Shown here: one piece after another, positions 10,014-19,081 of the stretch
How positions within the stretch are numbered: position 1 is the stretch's first letter
Layout of the letters: every line of letters begins with the position of its first letter
Origin: CAYPKW01 sp964411425
Lineage (GTDB): Bacteria; Pseudomonadota; Alphaproteobacteria; Dongiales; Dongiaceae
NCBI GenBank assembly: GCA_964411425.1
Contig: CAYPKW010000006.1
Coordinates: 13,148-77,147, forward strand
Direction of reading: 5' to 3'
Length of the DNA: 64,000 bases
The notes under the pieces: generated by a model
Told to the model about the DNA's origin: nothing
Database searches by the model: none
The model's input: the letters and a program-made list of their open reading frames with translations, nothing else
Position numbers and translations under genes: made by a program

Positions 10014-10868
10014 GTGTTTCACCTTCATCTGGTCTCCGACGCCACCGGCGAGACGATCGACAGCGTCGCGCGCGCCTGCCTGGCGCAGTTCGAAGGCGTC
10101 GAGGTGGCCGAGCACAACTGGACGCTGATCCGCACGCCCGGCCAGATGGCCAAGGTCCTCAAGGGCATTGAGGCGGATCCCGGGCTGGTCTTCTATACCC
10201 TGGTGAACGAACGCCTGCGGACCATGCTGCAGGAGGGCTGCCGCAAGCAGCAAGCTCCGTGCATCCCGATTCTGGAGCCCGTCATCGCCGCGCTCGGCAG
10301 CTTTCTCGGCATGAAGAGCAGCGGTCAGCCGGGGCGCCAGCACGAGATGGACGCCGAATACTTCGGGCGCATCGATGCCATGAGCTTCGCGCTGGCGCAC
10401 GACGACGGGCAATCGAGCTGGGACTACGACGAGGCCGATGTCATCCTGGTGGGCGTGTCGCGCACCTCGAAGACGCCGACTTGCATCTACCTCGCCAACC
10501 GCGGCATCAAGGCGGCCAACGTGCCGGTGGTGCCGGGCTGTCCGTTGCCGACCGAGCTGCTGGGCGTGAAGCGTCCGCTCGTAGTCGGCCTCAGCAAGGA
10601 TCCGACCCAGCTCATTCAGGTGCGGCGCAACCGCCTGCGTATGCTGGCGCAGGACCAGGCGACCGAGTACGTCGATCCGGGCACGGTACGCGCGGAGGTG
10701 GCGACGGCGCGCCGGCTGTGCGCCGACCGCGGCTGGCCCGTCATCGACGTGACGCGCCGCTCGATCGAGGAGACCGTGGCCGCGATCATCCAGATGTTAA
10801 ACCGCCACCGGGCCGGCGAGCGGAACCCGACGGAGCTCCATACGCCGGAGGCTCCCCATGACGGCTGA
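10014..10868 (+). CDS. ppsR: PEP synthase/PPDK regulatory kinase-pyrophosphorylase (DUF299)
   Basis: A bifunctional enzyme that switches pyruvate phosphate dikinase or PEP synthase off by ADP-dependent phosphorylation and on by Pi-dependent removal. The 284 residues show the DUF299 signatures FHLHLVSDATGETIDSVARA, the P-loop-like GVSRTSKTPTCIYLA and GLSKDPTQLIQVRRNRL. The GTG at 10014 is chosen because a strong AGGAGGG sits 5 nt upstream and it gives the usual family N-terminus; an in-frame ATG at 9984 is the alternative. It overlaps maf by 11 nt at the head of the ppsR-maf-aroE-coaE-dnaQ chain. Confidence 0.92.
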   Translation: MFHLHLVSDATGETIDSVARACLAQFEGVEVAEHNWTLIRTPGQMAKVLKGIEADPGLVFYTLVNERLRTMLQEGCRKQQAPCIPILEPVIAALGSFLGMKSSGQPGRQHEMDAEYFGRIDAMSFALAHDDGQSSWDYDEADVILVGVSRTSKTPTCIYLANRGIKAANVPVVPGCPLPTELLGVKRPLVVGLSKDPTQLIQVRRNRLRMLAQDQATEYVDPGTVRAEVATARRLCADRGWPVIDVTRRSIEETVAAIIQMLNRHRAGERNPTELHTPEAPHDG

Positions 10869-11472
10869 CGTGACGGCGTCCGGAATCGTGCTGGCTTCGG
10901 CCAGCGCCGCCAGGGCCACCCTGTTGCGTGCCGCGGGCGTGGCGCTCGCGGCCGAGCCGGCCGCCATCGACGAGGGCGAGGTCAAGGCGTCGTTGCGCGC
11001 CGCCGGGGCGAGCGCCGCGGCGGCGGCCGAGACCCTGGCCGAGCTCAAGGCGCAGCGCGTGTCGCGGCGAAGGCCGGGCGCGCTTGTGATCGGCGCCGAC
11101 CAGATGCTCGAGTGCGAGGGCGCTTGGTACGACAAGCCGGCCGATGCGCCGCAGGCGCGGGCGCAATTGCTTGCGCTGCGCGGCCGGCGCCACGAGCTTG
11201 CCGGCTGCGCCGTCGCCGTGCGCGATGGCCGGCGGCTGTGGCATCACCAGGATCGGGCGCACATGACCATGCGGGCCTTCAGCGACGGGTTTCTCGACTG
11301 GTATCTCGCGGCCGTCGGCGCGGGCGCGCTGCAATCGGTCGGCGCCTACCGGCTGGAGGGGCTGGGCGCGCAACTGTTCCACAGGGTGGAAGGCGACTAT
11401 TTTTCCATCCTCGGGCTGCCGTTGTTGCCGCTGTTGGAATTTCTGCGCGGCCAGCGGCTGCTCGACCAATGA
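10858..11472 (+). CDS. maf: Maf family nucleotide pyrophosphatase
   Basis: A 204-residue Maf/HAM1-fold protein that hydrolyses nucleotides such as dTTP, UTP or modified NTPs to monophosphates. It shows the N-terminal LASASAARATLLRAAGV (the SxxR substrate loop), GADQMLECEG with the conserved Asp, and GAYRLEGLGAQLFHRVEGDYFSILGLP near the end. The N-terminal motif is SASAAR rather than the common SxSPRR, so the subtype cannot be fixed. The start overlaps ppsR by 11 nt and the stop overlaps aroE by ATGA. Confidence 0.9.
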   Translation: MTADVTASGIVLASASAARATLLRAAGVALAAEPAAIDEGEVKASLRAAGASAAAAAETLAELKAQRVSRRRPGALVIGADQMLECEGAWYDKPADAPQARAQLLALRGRRHELAGCAVAVRDGRRLWHHQDRAHMTMRAFSDGFLDWYLAAVGAGALQSVGAYRLEGLGAQLFHRVEGDYFSILGLPLLPLLEFLRGQRLLDQ

Positions 11473-12317
11473 CGGCGCTGAGCGGGCGCGCGAAGCTGGC
11501 CGGCATCCTCGGCTGGCCGGTCGCGCACTCGCTTTCGCCACGCCTGCACGGCTACTGGCTGGACCGTTACGGCGTCGACGGCGCCTACCTGCCGCTGCCG
11601 GTGCGCCCGGAACGTCTCGCGGAAGGGCTGGCGGCCCTGCTGCTGCTGGGGTTCCGAGGCGCCAACGTGACCGTTCCGCACAAGGAGGCGGCCCTGGCGG
11701 CGGTCGACGTAGCCACGCCGGAGGCGAGGCGCATCGGTGCGGTCAATACGCTTGTCGTGCTGGACGACGGGCGCCTAGAGGGGCGCAACACGGACGGCTT
11801 CGGGTTCCTGGAGAACTTGCGCGCCGGGGCGCCCGGCTGGAGCGCCGCGGCCGGGCCAGCCGTGCTGGTCGGCGCCGGCGGGGCCGCCCGCGCCATCGCG
11901 GCGGCGCTGCTCGACGCCGGGGCGCCGGAGGTGCGCGTGGTGAACCGCACCCTGGCGCGGGCCGAGGCGCTGGCGGCGGCGCTCGGCGGTCCGGTGCGGG
12001 TCATGCCATGGGCTGAGCGCCACAGGGCCTGCGCCGAGGCCAGGCTGCTCGTGAACGCGACCATGCTTGGCATGGACGGAACCGCGCTCGACCTCGACCT
12101 CGCGACGCTGCCGCCGGCGGCGGTGGTGAGCGACGTCGTGTACGCGCCGCTGGAAACGCCGCTCCTGGCGGCCGCGCGCCGGCGGGGCAACCGGGCCGTC
12201 GATGGCCTCGGCATGCTGCTGCACCAGGCGCGCCCGGGCTTCGCGGCGTGGTTCGGCGTGCTGCCGGAGGTGACGGACGAGCTGCGCCGGTTCGTGCTGA
12301 AGGACGGCCAGGCGTGA
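11469..12317 (+). CDS. aroE: shikimate dehydrogenase AroE
   Basis: Reduces 3-dehydroshikimate to shikimate with NADPH in the aromatic amino acid pathway. The 282 residues show the substrate motif GWPVAHSLSPRLHGYWL, NVTVPHKE with the catalytic Lys, AVNTLV...GRNTDGFGF with the Asp partner, the nucleotide-binding GAGGAARAI and NRT. The C-terminal DGLGMLLHQA helix is intact. ATGA overlap with maf upstream and GTGA overlap with coaE downstream point to translational coupling. Confidence 0.95.
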   Translation: MTALSGRAKLAGILGWPVAHSLSPRLHGYWLDRYGVDGAYLPLPVRPERLAEGLAALLLLGFRGANVTVPHKEAALAAVDVATPEARRIGAVNTLVVLDDGRLEGRNTDGFGFLENLRAGAPGWSAAAGPAVLVGAGGAARAIAAALLDAGAPEVRVVNRTLARAEALAAALGGPVRVMPWAERHRACAEARLLVNATMLGMDGTALDLDLATLPPAAVVSDVVYAPLETPLLAAARRRGNRAVDGLGMLLHQARPGFAAWFGVLPEVTDELRRFVLKDGQA

Positions 12318-12922
12318 TCGTCGTCGGTCTCACCGGGTCGATCGGCATGGGCAAGAGCGCGGCGGGGGCGGCGCTGCGCCGCCACGGCATTCCCGTGCAT
12401 GACGCCGATGCGGCGGTGCATCGCGCGATGGCGCCGGGCGGCGCCGCGGTGCCGGCGGTCGAGCGGGCTTTTCCGGGCGTGGTAGCGGATGGCGCGGTGG
12501 ATCGGGGCGAGCTGGGCCGGCGCGTCTACGCCGACGAAGGCGCGCTGCGCCGGCTCGAAGCGATTCTGCATCCATTGGTCCGCCAATCCGAGCGCCGGTT
12601 CCTGGCGCGCCAGCGTGCCCGGCGCGTGCCGGTGGCCGTGCTGGACGTTCCGCTGCTGTTCGAGACCGGGGCCTGGCGGCGGTGCGCCGCGACCGTGGTT
12701 GTCAGCGCGCCGGGCTTCGTGCAGCGCCTTCGCGTTTTACGCCGGCGCGGCATGACGATGGAGCGGCTGGCGGTCATCGAGGCGCAGCAACTTGGCGATG
12801 CTGGCAAGCGGCGGCGCGCCGATGCCGTGATTGCGACGGGCCTCGATCGCCGGGCGAGCCGGCGGGCGCTCCTCGCCTTCGTGGCGAGACTGCGCGGTGT
12901 ACGCCGATCGCGGCCGTGGTAG
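12314..12922 (+). CDS. coaE: dephospho-CoA kinase CoaE
   Basis: Phosphorylates dephospho-CoA at the ribose 3' position, the last step of coenzyme A synthesis. The 202 residues begin VVGLTGSIGMGKS (Walker A), followed by VHDADAAVH with the conserved DAD motif, LDVPLLFETG and the LID segment. A GTG start overlaps the aroE stop (GTGA). The C-terminus is Arg-rich, which is common in this GC-rich setting. It lies 8 bp before the dnaQ start. Confidence 0.95.
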   Translation: MIVVGLTGSIGMGKSAAGAALRRHGIPVHDADAAVHRAMAPGGAAVPAVERAFPGVVADGAVDRGELGRRVYADEGALRRLEAILHPLVRQSERRFLARQRARRVPVAVLDVPLLFETGAWRRCAATVVVSAPGFVQRLRVLRRRGMTMERLAVIEAQQLGDAGKRRRADAVIATGLDRRASRRALLAFVARLRGVRRSRPW

Positions 12923-12930
12923 ATCGCGCG

Positions 12931-13608
12931 ATGCGCGAAATCGTCCTCGATACCGAAACCACCGGCCTCGACCCGGCCGCCGGCCACCGCGTGGTCGAGG
13001 TCGGGTGCCTGGAGTTGGTCAACCACCTTCCGACCGGGGCCTGGTTCCAGAAATACGTCAACCCCGAGCGCGACATGCCGGCGGATGCCTATGCCGTGCA
13101 CGGGCTGTCGGATGCCTTCCTCGCGACGCAGCCGAAGTTCGCCGAGGTTGCCGACGATTTGCTTCGGTTCATCGACACCGCGCCGCTGGTGATCCACAAC
13201 GCGGAGTTCGACCTCGGGTTCATCAACCTCGAATTGGAGCGTCTCGGGCGGCCGCCGCTGGCGCGCGAGCGGGCCGTCGACACGGTGCAGATCGCGCGCC
13301 GCAAGTTCCCCGGCGCGCCGGCGAGCCTGGACGCGCTGTGCCGGCGCTTCGGCATCGACAACGCGGCGCGCGAGAAGCACGGCGCGCTGCTCGACGCCGA
13401 GCTGCTGGCGGAGGTCTACCTCGAACTGGTCGGCGGCCGGCAGGCGGGTCTCGACCTCGCCGGCGTCGAGACGCCGGCGGCGTCCGGCGGGCCGGCGGCG
13501 GCGAAAGGTGCTGCGCGGCCGCCTCGGATCTTTCGCCCGAGCGAGGCGGAGCTGGCGGCCCACGCGGCGCTCCTCGACCGGCTCAAGGGGCCGCTCTGGC
13601 GCTCCTAA
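12931..13608 (+). CDS. dnaQ: DNA polymerase III epsilon subunit DnaQ
   Basis: The 3'-5' proofreading exonuclease of the replicative polymerase. The 225 residues carry Exo I VLDTETTGLDP, Exo II VIHNAEFDLGFIN and Exo III KHGALLDAELLAEVY, placing it in the DEDDh class with His in the third motif. The C-terminal ~40 residues are the low-complexity tether and polymerase-binding tail. The ATG at 12931 gives the standard MREIVLDTET start. It closes the ppsR-to-dnaQ chain and overlaps the convergent secB stop by 4 nt. Confidence 0.95.
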   Translation: MREIVLDTETTGLDPAAGHRVVEVGCLELVNHLPTGAWFQKYVNPERDMPADAYAVHGLSDAFLATQPKFAEVADDLLRFIDTAPLVIHNAEFDLGFINLELERLGRPPLARERAVDTVQIARRKFPGAPASLDALCRRFGIDNAAREKHGALLDAELLAEVYLELVGGRQAGLDLAGVETPAASGGPAAAKGAARPPRIFRPSEAELAAHAALLDRLKGPLWRS

Positions 13609-14096
13609 CCGCCGCCGCGCGCCGCGCGCTTCTTCGCCGCCAGCTTGCGCTCGCGATAGACGGCGCGGAAGTCGACCGGGTTGATGTTGAGGGCGGGAAA
13701 GCCGCCTTCCAGGGTGGCGTTATAGATGATGGCGCGCGCGAAGGGGAACAGCAGCGCCGGCGCCTTCGCCATCAGCATTCTCTTGGTTTCGTCGTTGTTG
13801 CCGCCGGGGACTTCGAACCGGCCGCGGTAATCCACCTCGACCGCATAGGCCGGCTTGCCGTCGATACTGGCGTTGACGCGCAGGCGCAGGCCGACCTCGT
13901 ACACGTCGCCCTCGATCGGGTCGAGCGTGAGGTCGACCGAGACCTCGCCCGTGGGTCGCGAACTTCGCTCGGCGCCGGTCGGCGGCTGAAAGCTCTCGAA
14001 CGACAGATCCTTCAGGTATTGCGCCCGCATCGTCAGCGGCGGCTTCGCCTGCGCCGATGGCTCGGGCGAGGGGCCGCCTGGCACGTGGTCCTGCAT
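13605..14096 (-). CDS. secB: protein-export chaperone SecB
   Basis: A tetrameric cytosolic chaperone that keeps preproteins unfolded for SecA. The 163 residues contain YLKDLSFESFQPP, the acidic beta-strand region and the conserved AKAPALLFPFARAIIYNATLEGGFPALNINPVDF. The N-terminus is Pro-rich and the C-terminus basic, as in other alphaproteobacterial SecB. It faces dnaQ, with a 4-nt overlap of stop codons. The promoter side is occupied by the third copy of the palindromic repeat. Confidence 0.95.
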   Translation of the reverse strand: MQDHVPGGPSPEPSAQAKPPLTMRAQYLKDLSFESFQPPTGAERSSRPTGEVSVDLTLDPIEGDVYEVGLRLRVNASIDGKPAYAVEVDYRGRFEVPGGNNDETKRMLMAKAPALLFPFARAIIYNATLEGGFPALNINPVDFRAVYRERKLAAKKRAARGGG

Positions 14097-14121
14097 TTCA
14101 GGGTTCCTTCACGCCGCCGGG

Positions 14122-14268
14122 CTAGTGGTATGGTTCCGACAAATGGCTCCCACGGGGAAGCCATTTGTCGGAAGCTGAATACCACTAGCGTCAATAGGTT
14201 TGTGGGCCGATTCACCCGACGGAAAGTACCCTCTTCTAGGGTCCTTTCTGTCGGGATCGGACCACTAG
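14122..14268. repeat. CTAG-bounded double palindrome, copy 3 (inverted)
   Basis: A 147-bp element in the opposite orientation to 9662-9806 and similar along its whole length. It shares the CTAGTGGTA outer arms, the TTCCGACAAATGG stem, the GGCCGATTCACCCGAC...GTCGGGATCGG stem and the terminal CTAG. Stem differences are partly compensated, so both hairpins are kept. Its right terminal CTAG supplies the TAG stop of the adjacent histidine phosphatase gene. Confidence 0.9.
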
Positions 14269-14813
14269 GGTAGCACGGCCGCCGTCGCGCGCTCAACCAG
14301 CTCGCGCGGGTCGAACTCGATACAGTCGCCGTTGGCCAATTCGCGGCCGGTGAGCGAGCGGATGAACGCCCAGTGGCTCACCACCGCCACCCGCGGCCAG
14401 TCCAGGAGGGCGCCCATGGCGGCGCGGAACCGCTCGCAACGCTGGCCCAGCTCCGCCTCGGTCTCCTCGGCGACCGGCCACCAGCGCTCGTCGAGGGCGG
14501 TGAAGTCGAGCCCGGGCCAGCGGCGCATCAGCTCCGAGCGCCGCGTCCCGATATCGCAGACGAAGAAGGCCCGCTCGCGCACCAGCGGCTCGACGGCGAT
14601 CGGCACGCCCAACCGTTCGGCGATGATCGCCGCCGTCTCCAGGGCGCGGCTGTAGGGGCTCGCCAGCAGGCGGCGCACCGCGTGCCGCGCCAGCATCGCC
14701 GCCAGCGCGGCCGCTTGGCCGCGGCCGAGCTCGGTCAGCCCCGGGTCGGGGATGCCGGGATCGACGCGGGTCTCGTTGAAGACCGCGTTGAAGGCCGACT
14801 GCCCGTGGCGCAC
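14265..14813 (-). CDS. histidine phosphatase family protein
   Basis: A 182-residue phosphoglycerate-mutase-like phosphatase. It has the catalytic RHGQSAFN at the very N-terminus, the conserved SPYSRALETA with Arg, VRERAFF with the acid Glu, and VVSHWAFIRSL with the second His. The frame is open upstream (AALILVRHGQ) but contains no ATG before an in-frame TAG. GTG at 14813 therefore leaves the first beta-strand untranslated; a CTG start slightly upstream would restore it. The last codons and stop come from the adjoining repeat. The substrate cannot be told from sequence. Confidence 0.85.
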   Translation of the reverse strand: MRHGQSAFNAVFNETRVDPGIPDPGLTELGRGQAAALAAMLARHAVRRLLASPYSRALETAAIIAERLGVPIAVEPLVRERAFFVCDIGTRRSELMRRWPGLDFTALDERWWPVAEETEAELGQRCERFRAAMGALLDWPRVAVVSHWAFIRSLTGRELANGDCIEFDPRELVERATAAVLP

Positions 14814-14998
14814 CAGGATCAGCGCCGCCTCCCGACCGGGCGCGGCGCGCTTGCTCTTTTCCTCGGCATTGCCTATCTAATCATGATCGCGAGGAGAGGC
14901 CGGCGATCCTCCGGGTGCGTCGCCCACCATTCCACAGGATGGCGTTCCGACGCAATGACGCGGGCGCCGCCGCTCGGTGGTTCGGCCGGGCACGGATC

Positions 14999-15688
14999 AT
15001 GGATCAAGGCGTGCAGTTTCTCGACATCATCCTATTCGCGTTGATCGCGATCTTCCTGGGCTTGCGTTTGCGCAGCATGCTGGGCCGGCGCACCGGCCAG
15101 GAGCGCCGGCGCGATCCGTTCGCGGCGCGCAAGACCGAGGAGGCGAGCGAGGGCAAGGTCATCCCGCTGCCGGACCGCGGCGCTCAAGCGGCGGGCGCCG
15201 AGGCTACGGAGGCCTCTCCGGGTGGCGCCGACGCCGACGTGCAGGCGGGCTTCGAGGGCATCGCCGCGGCCGACCGCGGCTTCTCGCCGGCCGCCTTCCT
15301 GGCCGGGGCGCGCGCCGCCTTCGAGATCGTGGTGAACGCCTTTGGCGCGGGCGATGCGGGCGCGCTCCGCCCGCTGCTCAGCGACGAGGTGTTCGACAAC
15401 TTCAACCGGGCGATCCAGGCCCGCGCCAAGGCCGGCCACACGCGGCAGACCACGCTCGTCGGCATCGCCTCGGCAAGCGTCGTGGAGGCGGAGTTGAGGG
15501 ACCGCAGCGCACGGCTTACCGTCAAGTTCGTCAGCGACCAGATCAACGCGACGCTGGATGGCGCCGGCAACGCGGTGGAGGGAGACTCCGCCAAGGTCGC
15601 CACCGTCACGGACCTGTGGACGTTCGAGCGAAGCTTGCGTTCGCGCGATCCGAACTGGACGCTGGTCGCCACGGGCAGCTCGAACTGA
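14999..15688 (+). CDS. Tim44-like/TimA family membrane-associated protein
   Basis: A 229-residue protein with one N-terminal transmembrane segment (FLDIILFALIAIFLGLRL), a charged linker, and the C-terminal Tim44/mL45 fold: FEIVVNAFGAGDAGALRPLLSDEVFDNF and the ending DLWTFERSLRSRDPNWTLVAT. Alphaproteobacterial homologues are the bacterial relatives of mitochondrial Tim44 and are classically coded next to secB and mltA, as here. The role is likely in the inner membrane, possibly in assembly of membrane proteins, but is not well defined. The ATG at 14999 is preferred; a longer in-frame reading starts at 14915. Confidence 0.88.
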   Translation: MDQGVQFLDIILFALIAIFLGLRLRSMLGRRTGQERRRDPFAARKTEEASEGKVIPLPDRGAQAAGAEATEASPGGADADVQAGFEGIAAADRGFSPAAFLAGARAAFEIVVNAFGAGDAGALRPLLSDEVFDNFNRAIQARAKAGHTRQTTLVGIASASVVEAELRDRSARLTVKFVSDQINATLDGAGNAVEGDSAKVATVTDLWTFERSLRSRDPNWTLVATGSSN

Positions 15689-15693
15689 GGGCG

Positions 15694-16863
15694 ATGCGAG
15701 GGGCCGCCGTCGCCCTGGTCGCGGCGCTCGGCCTTGCCGCCTGCGCCGCGCCGAAGGAGGCGGGGCGCATCGCGCCCACCACCTTCGCCGAGTTGCCGGG
15801 CTGGGACGCCGACCGGCTGGACGAGGCGCTGCCGGCGCTGCTGCGGAGTTGCGGGCGCCTCATGAAGCGCGAGGACGCTCGCGCCGTCGGCCCCGAGGGG
15901 CTGGCCGGCACGGTCGCCGACTGGAAGCCCGCTTGCGTCGCCGCCGCCGAGGCCTCCGGCGAGGTTGGCGCGAGACGTTTCTTCGAAACCTGGTTCGTGC
16001 CGTTCGAGGTCGCGGGCAAGGACGGCGAGCACGGCCTCTTCACCGGCTATTACGAGCCCGAGCTTGCCGGCGCAGGCGCCCCGGACGAAGGCTATCCCGC
16101 CGCCATCTACCGCCGGCCGCCGGACGTCGTCACGGTCGATCTCGGCGAGTTCCGCGCCGACTTCGAGGGCGAGAGCATCGTCGGGCGCGTCGTGGACGGC
16201 CGCCTCAAGCCCTATCTGTCGCGCGCGGAGATCGAGGCGGGCGGCCTCGCGGGACGGAATCTCGAGCTGTTCTGGCTCGCCGATCCGGTCGATGCGTTCT
16301 TCTTGCAGATCCAGGGGTCCGGCCGGCTCAAGCTCGCCGACGGCGCTTTCGCCCGCGTCGGCTACGATGGCCAAAACGGCCGGCCCTACCACGCCATAGG
16401 CAAGACGCTGGTTGAGCGCGGCGCGCTGGCGAAGGACGGCGTCAGCGCGCAGGCGATCATGGCCTGGCTGCGCCTCCATCCGGGCGAGGCGGCGGAGGTC
16501 ATGAACCTCAACCACTCCTACGTGTTCTTCCGCGCCATCGAAGGCGACGGGCCGGTCGGCGCGCAGGGCGTCGCGCTCACGCCGCTGCGCAGCCTCGCGG
16601 TCGATCCGGCGTTCATGCCGCTGGGCGCGCCGGTCTGGCTCGACACCGTCTGGCCCGAAGGAGTGCCGGAGGCGGGGCGGCGCTTGCGCCGCCTGGTGGT
16701 GACGCAGGACACCGGCGGCGCCATCAAGGGCGCCGTGCGCGGCGACCTGTTCTGGGGCACCGGCGATGGGGCGCTCGCCGGCGCCGGCACCATGAAGGAG
16801 CAGGGGCGCTATTTCCTGCTGCTGCCCAGGACGGTCGCGGAGCGCCGCGCGCTCAGCAGCTAG
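15694..16863 (+). CDS. mltA: membrane-bound lytic murein transglycosylase A (MltA)
   Basis: Cleaves glycan strands of peptidoglycan with anhydro-muropeptide formation at the outer membrane. The 389 residues start with a lipoprotein signal (MRGAAVALVAALGLAAC). Its lipobox LAAC predicts lipidation at Cys17. The MltA barrel domain (LFTGYYEPELAG, FFLQIQGSGRL) and the C-terminal 3D domain follow, with the catalytic Asp in VVTQDTGGAIKG and the ending GDLFWGTG. GAGG precedes the ATG and only 5 nt separate it from the Tim44-like gene, so they form an operon. Confidence 0.94.
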   Translation: MRGAAVALVAALGLAACAAPKEAGRIAPTTFAELPGWDADRLDEALPALLRSCGRLMKREDARAVGPEGLAGTVADWKPACVAAAEASGEVGARRFFETWFVPFEVAGKDGEHGLFTGYYEPELAGAGAPDEGYPAAIYRRPPDVVTVDLGEFRADFEGESIVGRVVDGRLKPYLSRAEIEAGGLAGRNLELFWLADPVDAFFLQIQGSGRLKLADGAFARVGYDGQNGRPYHAIGKTLVERGALAKDGVSAQAIMAWLRLHPGEAAEVMNLNHSYVFFRAIEGDGPVGAQGVALTPLRSLAVDPAFMPLGAPVWLDTVWPEGVPEAGRRLRRLVVTQDTGGAIKGAVRGDLFWGTGDGALAGAGTMKEQGRYFLLLPRTVAERRALSS

Positions 16864-16901
16864 TTGCGTTCACCGGCCGCGGTATCCATTGTGGCCGCGC
16901 C

Positions 16902-17663
16902 ATGCCCGAGCCACGGCCCCGCGTCGGTCTCTTCGTCACCTGCCTGGTCGACCTGTTCCGGCCGCGGATCGGCTTCGCCGCGGCGAAGCTGCTCGAATTG
17001 GCGGGCTGCCGGGTCGAGGTGCCGGCGCAGACCTGCTGCGGCCAGCCGGCGTACAACTTGGGCGATCGGCAGGACGCCCAAGCGATCGCGCGCGCCGTGG
17101 TCGAGGCGTTCGAAGGCTACGATTACGCGGTGGCGCCCAGCGGCTCCTGCGCCGGCATGATCCGGGAACATTACCCGGCCTTGCTGCGCGAGGATCCAGC
17201 CTATGGCTCCAGGGCCGCGGGCCTGGCCGGACGCTGCCACGAGCTCACCAAATTCCTTGTCGAGGTGCGCGGGATAACCGATTTCGGCGCCCGGTTCGAG
17301 GAGAGGGTTACCTACCACGACGCCTGCTCGGGCCTGCGCGAGCTGGGCGTCAAGGCCGAGCCGCGCCGGCTGCTCGCAGAGGTGTCGGGGCTGACGCTCG
17401 CCGAGTTGTCGGGCGCCGAGGAGTGCTGCGGCTTCGGCGGCGCGTTCTGCGTCAAGTACCCGGAGATTTCCGAGCGCATCCTCGCCGAAAAGACGGCCGC
17501 CATCGACCGCACCGGGGCCGGCACGGTGCTCGCCGGCGACCTCGGCTGCCTCATGAACATCGCCGGCAAGTTGCAGCGCGACGGCAGCCGCGTCGGCGCG
17601 CGCCACGTCGCCGAGGTTCTCGCCGGCATGGCGGACGGGCCGGCCATCGGCGAGCCCGGCTGA
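16902..17663 (+). CDS. lutA: LutA-type (Fe-S)-binding protein
   Basis: A 253-residue protein with two CCG domains: PAQTCCGQPAYNLGD and GAEECCGFGGAFCVKYPE, the cysteine motifs that hold Fe-S clusters in LutA, GlpC and heterodisulfide reductase. With LutB and LutC it forms the L-lactate oxidation complex. It starts ATG 16902, 38 nt after mltA, and its stop overlaps the lutB start (TGATG). The substrate (lactate) is inferred from the gene trio. Confidence 0.9.
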   Translation: MPEPRPRVGLFVTCLVDLFRPRIGFAAAKLLELAGCRVEVPAQTCCGQPAYNLGDRQDAQAIARAVVEAFEGYDYAVAPSGSCAGMIREHYPALLREDPAYGSRAAGLAGRCHELTKFLVEVRGITDFGARFEERVTYHDACSGLRELGVKAEPRRLLAEVSGLTLAELSGAEECCGFGGAFCVKYPEISERILAEKTAAIDRTGAGTVLAGDLGCLMNIAGKLQRDGSRVGARHVAEVLAGMADGPAIGEPG

Positions 17664-19081
17664 TGCAGGCGCCCACCAGCCATCTGTTCAAGGCGAATGC
17701 GCGCGCCGCGCTGAAGGATGCCCAGCTACAGTCGGCGCTCGGCCATATCCGGGTCGGCTTCGTCGAGCGGCGCGCCGAGGCCGTCCGCCGCCTGCCGGAG
17801 TTCGACGCGCTCACCAACGCCGCCCGCGCCATCAAGGACCACGTGCTGGCGCATCTCGACCTCTACCTGGAGCGCTTCGCCGAGCGGGTGGCGGCGTCGG
17901 GCGGCGAGGTGCATTGGTGCGCCGACGCGGCTGAGGCGCGCGCCGCAGTGCTCGCCATCTGCCGGGCCGCCGGCGCCCGCATAGTGACCAAGGGCAAGTC
18001 GATGACGGGCGAGGAAATCGGCCTCAACGAATTCCTGGAGCAGAACGATATCGAGCCGGTCGAGACCGACCTCGGCGAGTACATCATCCAATTGCGCCGC
18101 GAGCCGCCGAGCCACATCATCGCGCCCGCGATCCACGTCAACAAGGAACAGGTGGCCGACGCGTTCCGCGTCGCGCACGCCGACCTCGACCCGGCGCGCC
18201 CGCTCGACCAGCCGGCGGCGCTCCTGGCCGAGGCGAGGGCCATGCTGCGCCCCCGGTTCCTCGCCGCCGATGTCGGCATCACGGGCGCCAACTTCCTGGT
18301 GGCCGAGACCGGCTCGACGGTGATCGTCACCAACGAGGGCAACGGCGACCTGACGCAGACGCTGCCCCGCGTCCACGTCGTGATCGCGGGCATCGAGAAG
18401 GTGGTGCCGACGCTCGAGGACATGGCGACGATCCTGCGCGTGCTGGCGCGGTCCGCCACCGGCCAGGAGTTCTCGGTCTACACCACGCTGTCGACCGGAC
18501 CGCGCCACCCTGGCGATCTCGACGGGCCGGAGCAGTTCCACGTCGTGCTGCTCGACAACGGGCGCAGCGCCATGCTCGGCACCGAGTTCCAGGACGCGCT
18601 GCGTTGCATCCGTTGCGGCGCCTGTCTCAACCACTGCCCGGTCTACCAGGCGGTAGGCGGGCACGCCTATGGCTGGGTGTACTCGGGCCCCATCGGCGCC
18701 GTTCTCGACCCGGCGCTGCTGGGGCTGGAGCGCGCCGCCGATCTGCCCAACGCCTCCACCTTGTGCGGGCGTTGCGAGGCGGTCTGCCCGGTGCGGATTC
18801 CGATCCCGCGCATGCTGCGCCACTGGCGCGAGCGCGAGTTCGAGCGCCACCTGGCCCCGCGCGGCTCGCGCCTGGCGCTCCGCCTGTGGGCGTTCTGTGC
18901 CCGGCGGCCGGCGCTCTATCGGTTCCTCGCGGCGTTGGCCGCCGGCGTTCTAGGGAGCCTCGGGCGGCGGCGCGGGCGGTTCCGCTGGCTCCCCTTCGCC
19001 CGCGGCTGGACCGGGGCGCGGGACTTTCCGGCGCCGGAAGGGCGCACGTTCCAGAGCCTTTGGCGCGAGCGCGGGACATGA
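17663..19081 (+). CDS. lutB: LutB-type iron-sulfur lactate utilisation protein
   Basis: A 472-residue protein with a LUD domain (GKSMTGEEIGLNEFL, GANFLVAETGSTVIVTNEGNGDL) and then two 4Fe-4S motifs, CIRCGACLNHCPVY and CGRCEAVCPVRIPIP, each followed by the usual LutB elements. The C-terminal domain is Arg-rich and hydrophobic (FCARRPALYRFLAALAAGVLG) and may associate with the membrane. It overlaps lutA by one nucleotide and lutC by ATGA. Confidence 0.93.
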   Translation: MQAPTSHLFKANARAALKDAQLQSALGHIRVGFVERRAEAVRRLPEFDALTNAARAIKDHVLAHLDLYLERFAERVAASGGEVHWCADAAEARAAVLAICRAAGARIVTKGKSMTGEEIGLNEFLEQNDIEPVETDLGEYIIQLRREPPSHIIAPAIHVNKEQVADAFRVAHADLDPARPLDQPAALLAEARAMLRPRFLAADVGITGANFLVAETGSTVIVTNEGNGDLTQTLPRVHVVIAGIEKVVPTLEDMATILRVLARSATGQEFSVYTTLSTGPRHPGDLDGPEQFHVVLLDNGRSAMLGTEFQDALRCIRCGACLNHCPVYQAVGGHAYGWVYSGPIGAVLDPALLGLERAADLPNASTLCGRCEAVCPVRIPIPRMLRHWREREFERHLAPRGSRLALRLWAFCARRPALYRFLAALAAGVLGSLGRRRGRFRWLPFARGWTGARDFPAPEGRTFQSLWRERGT

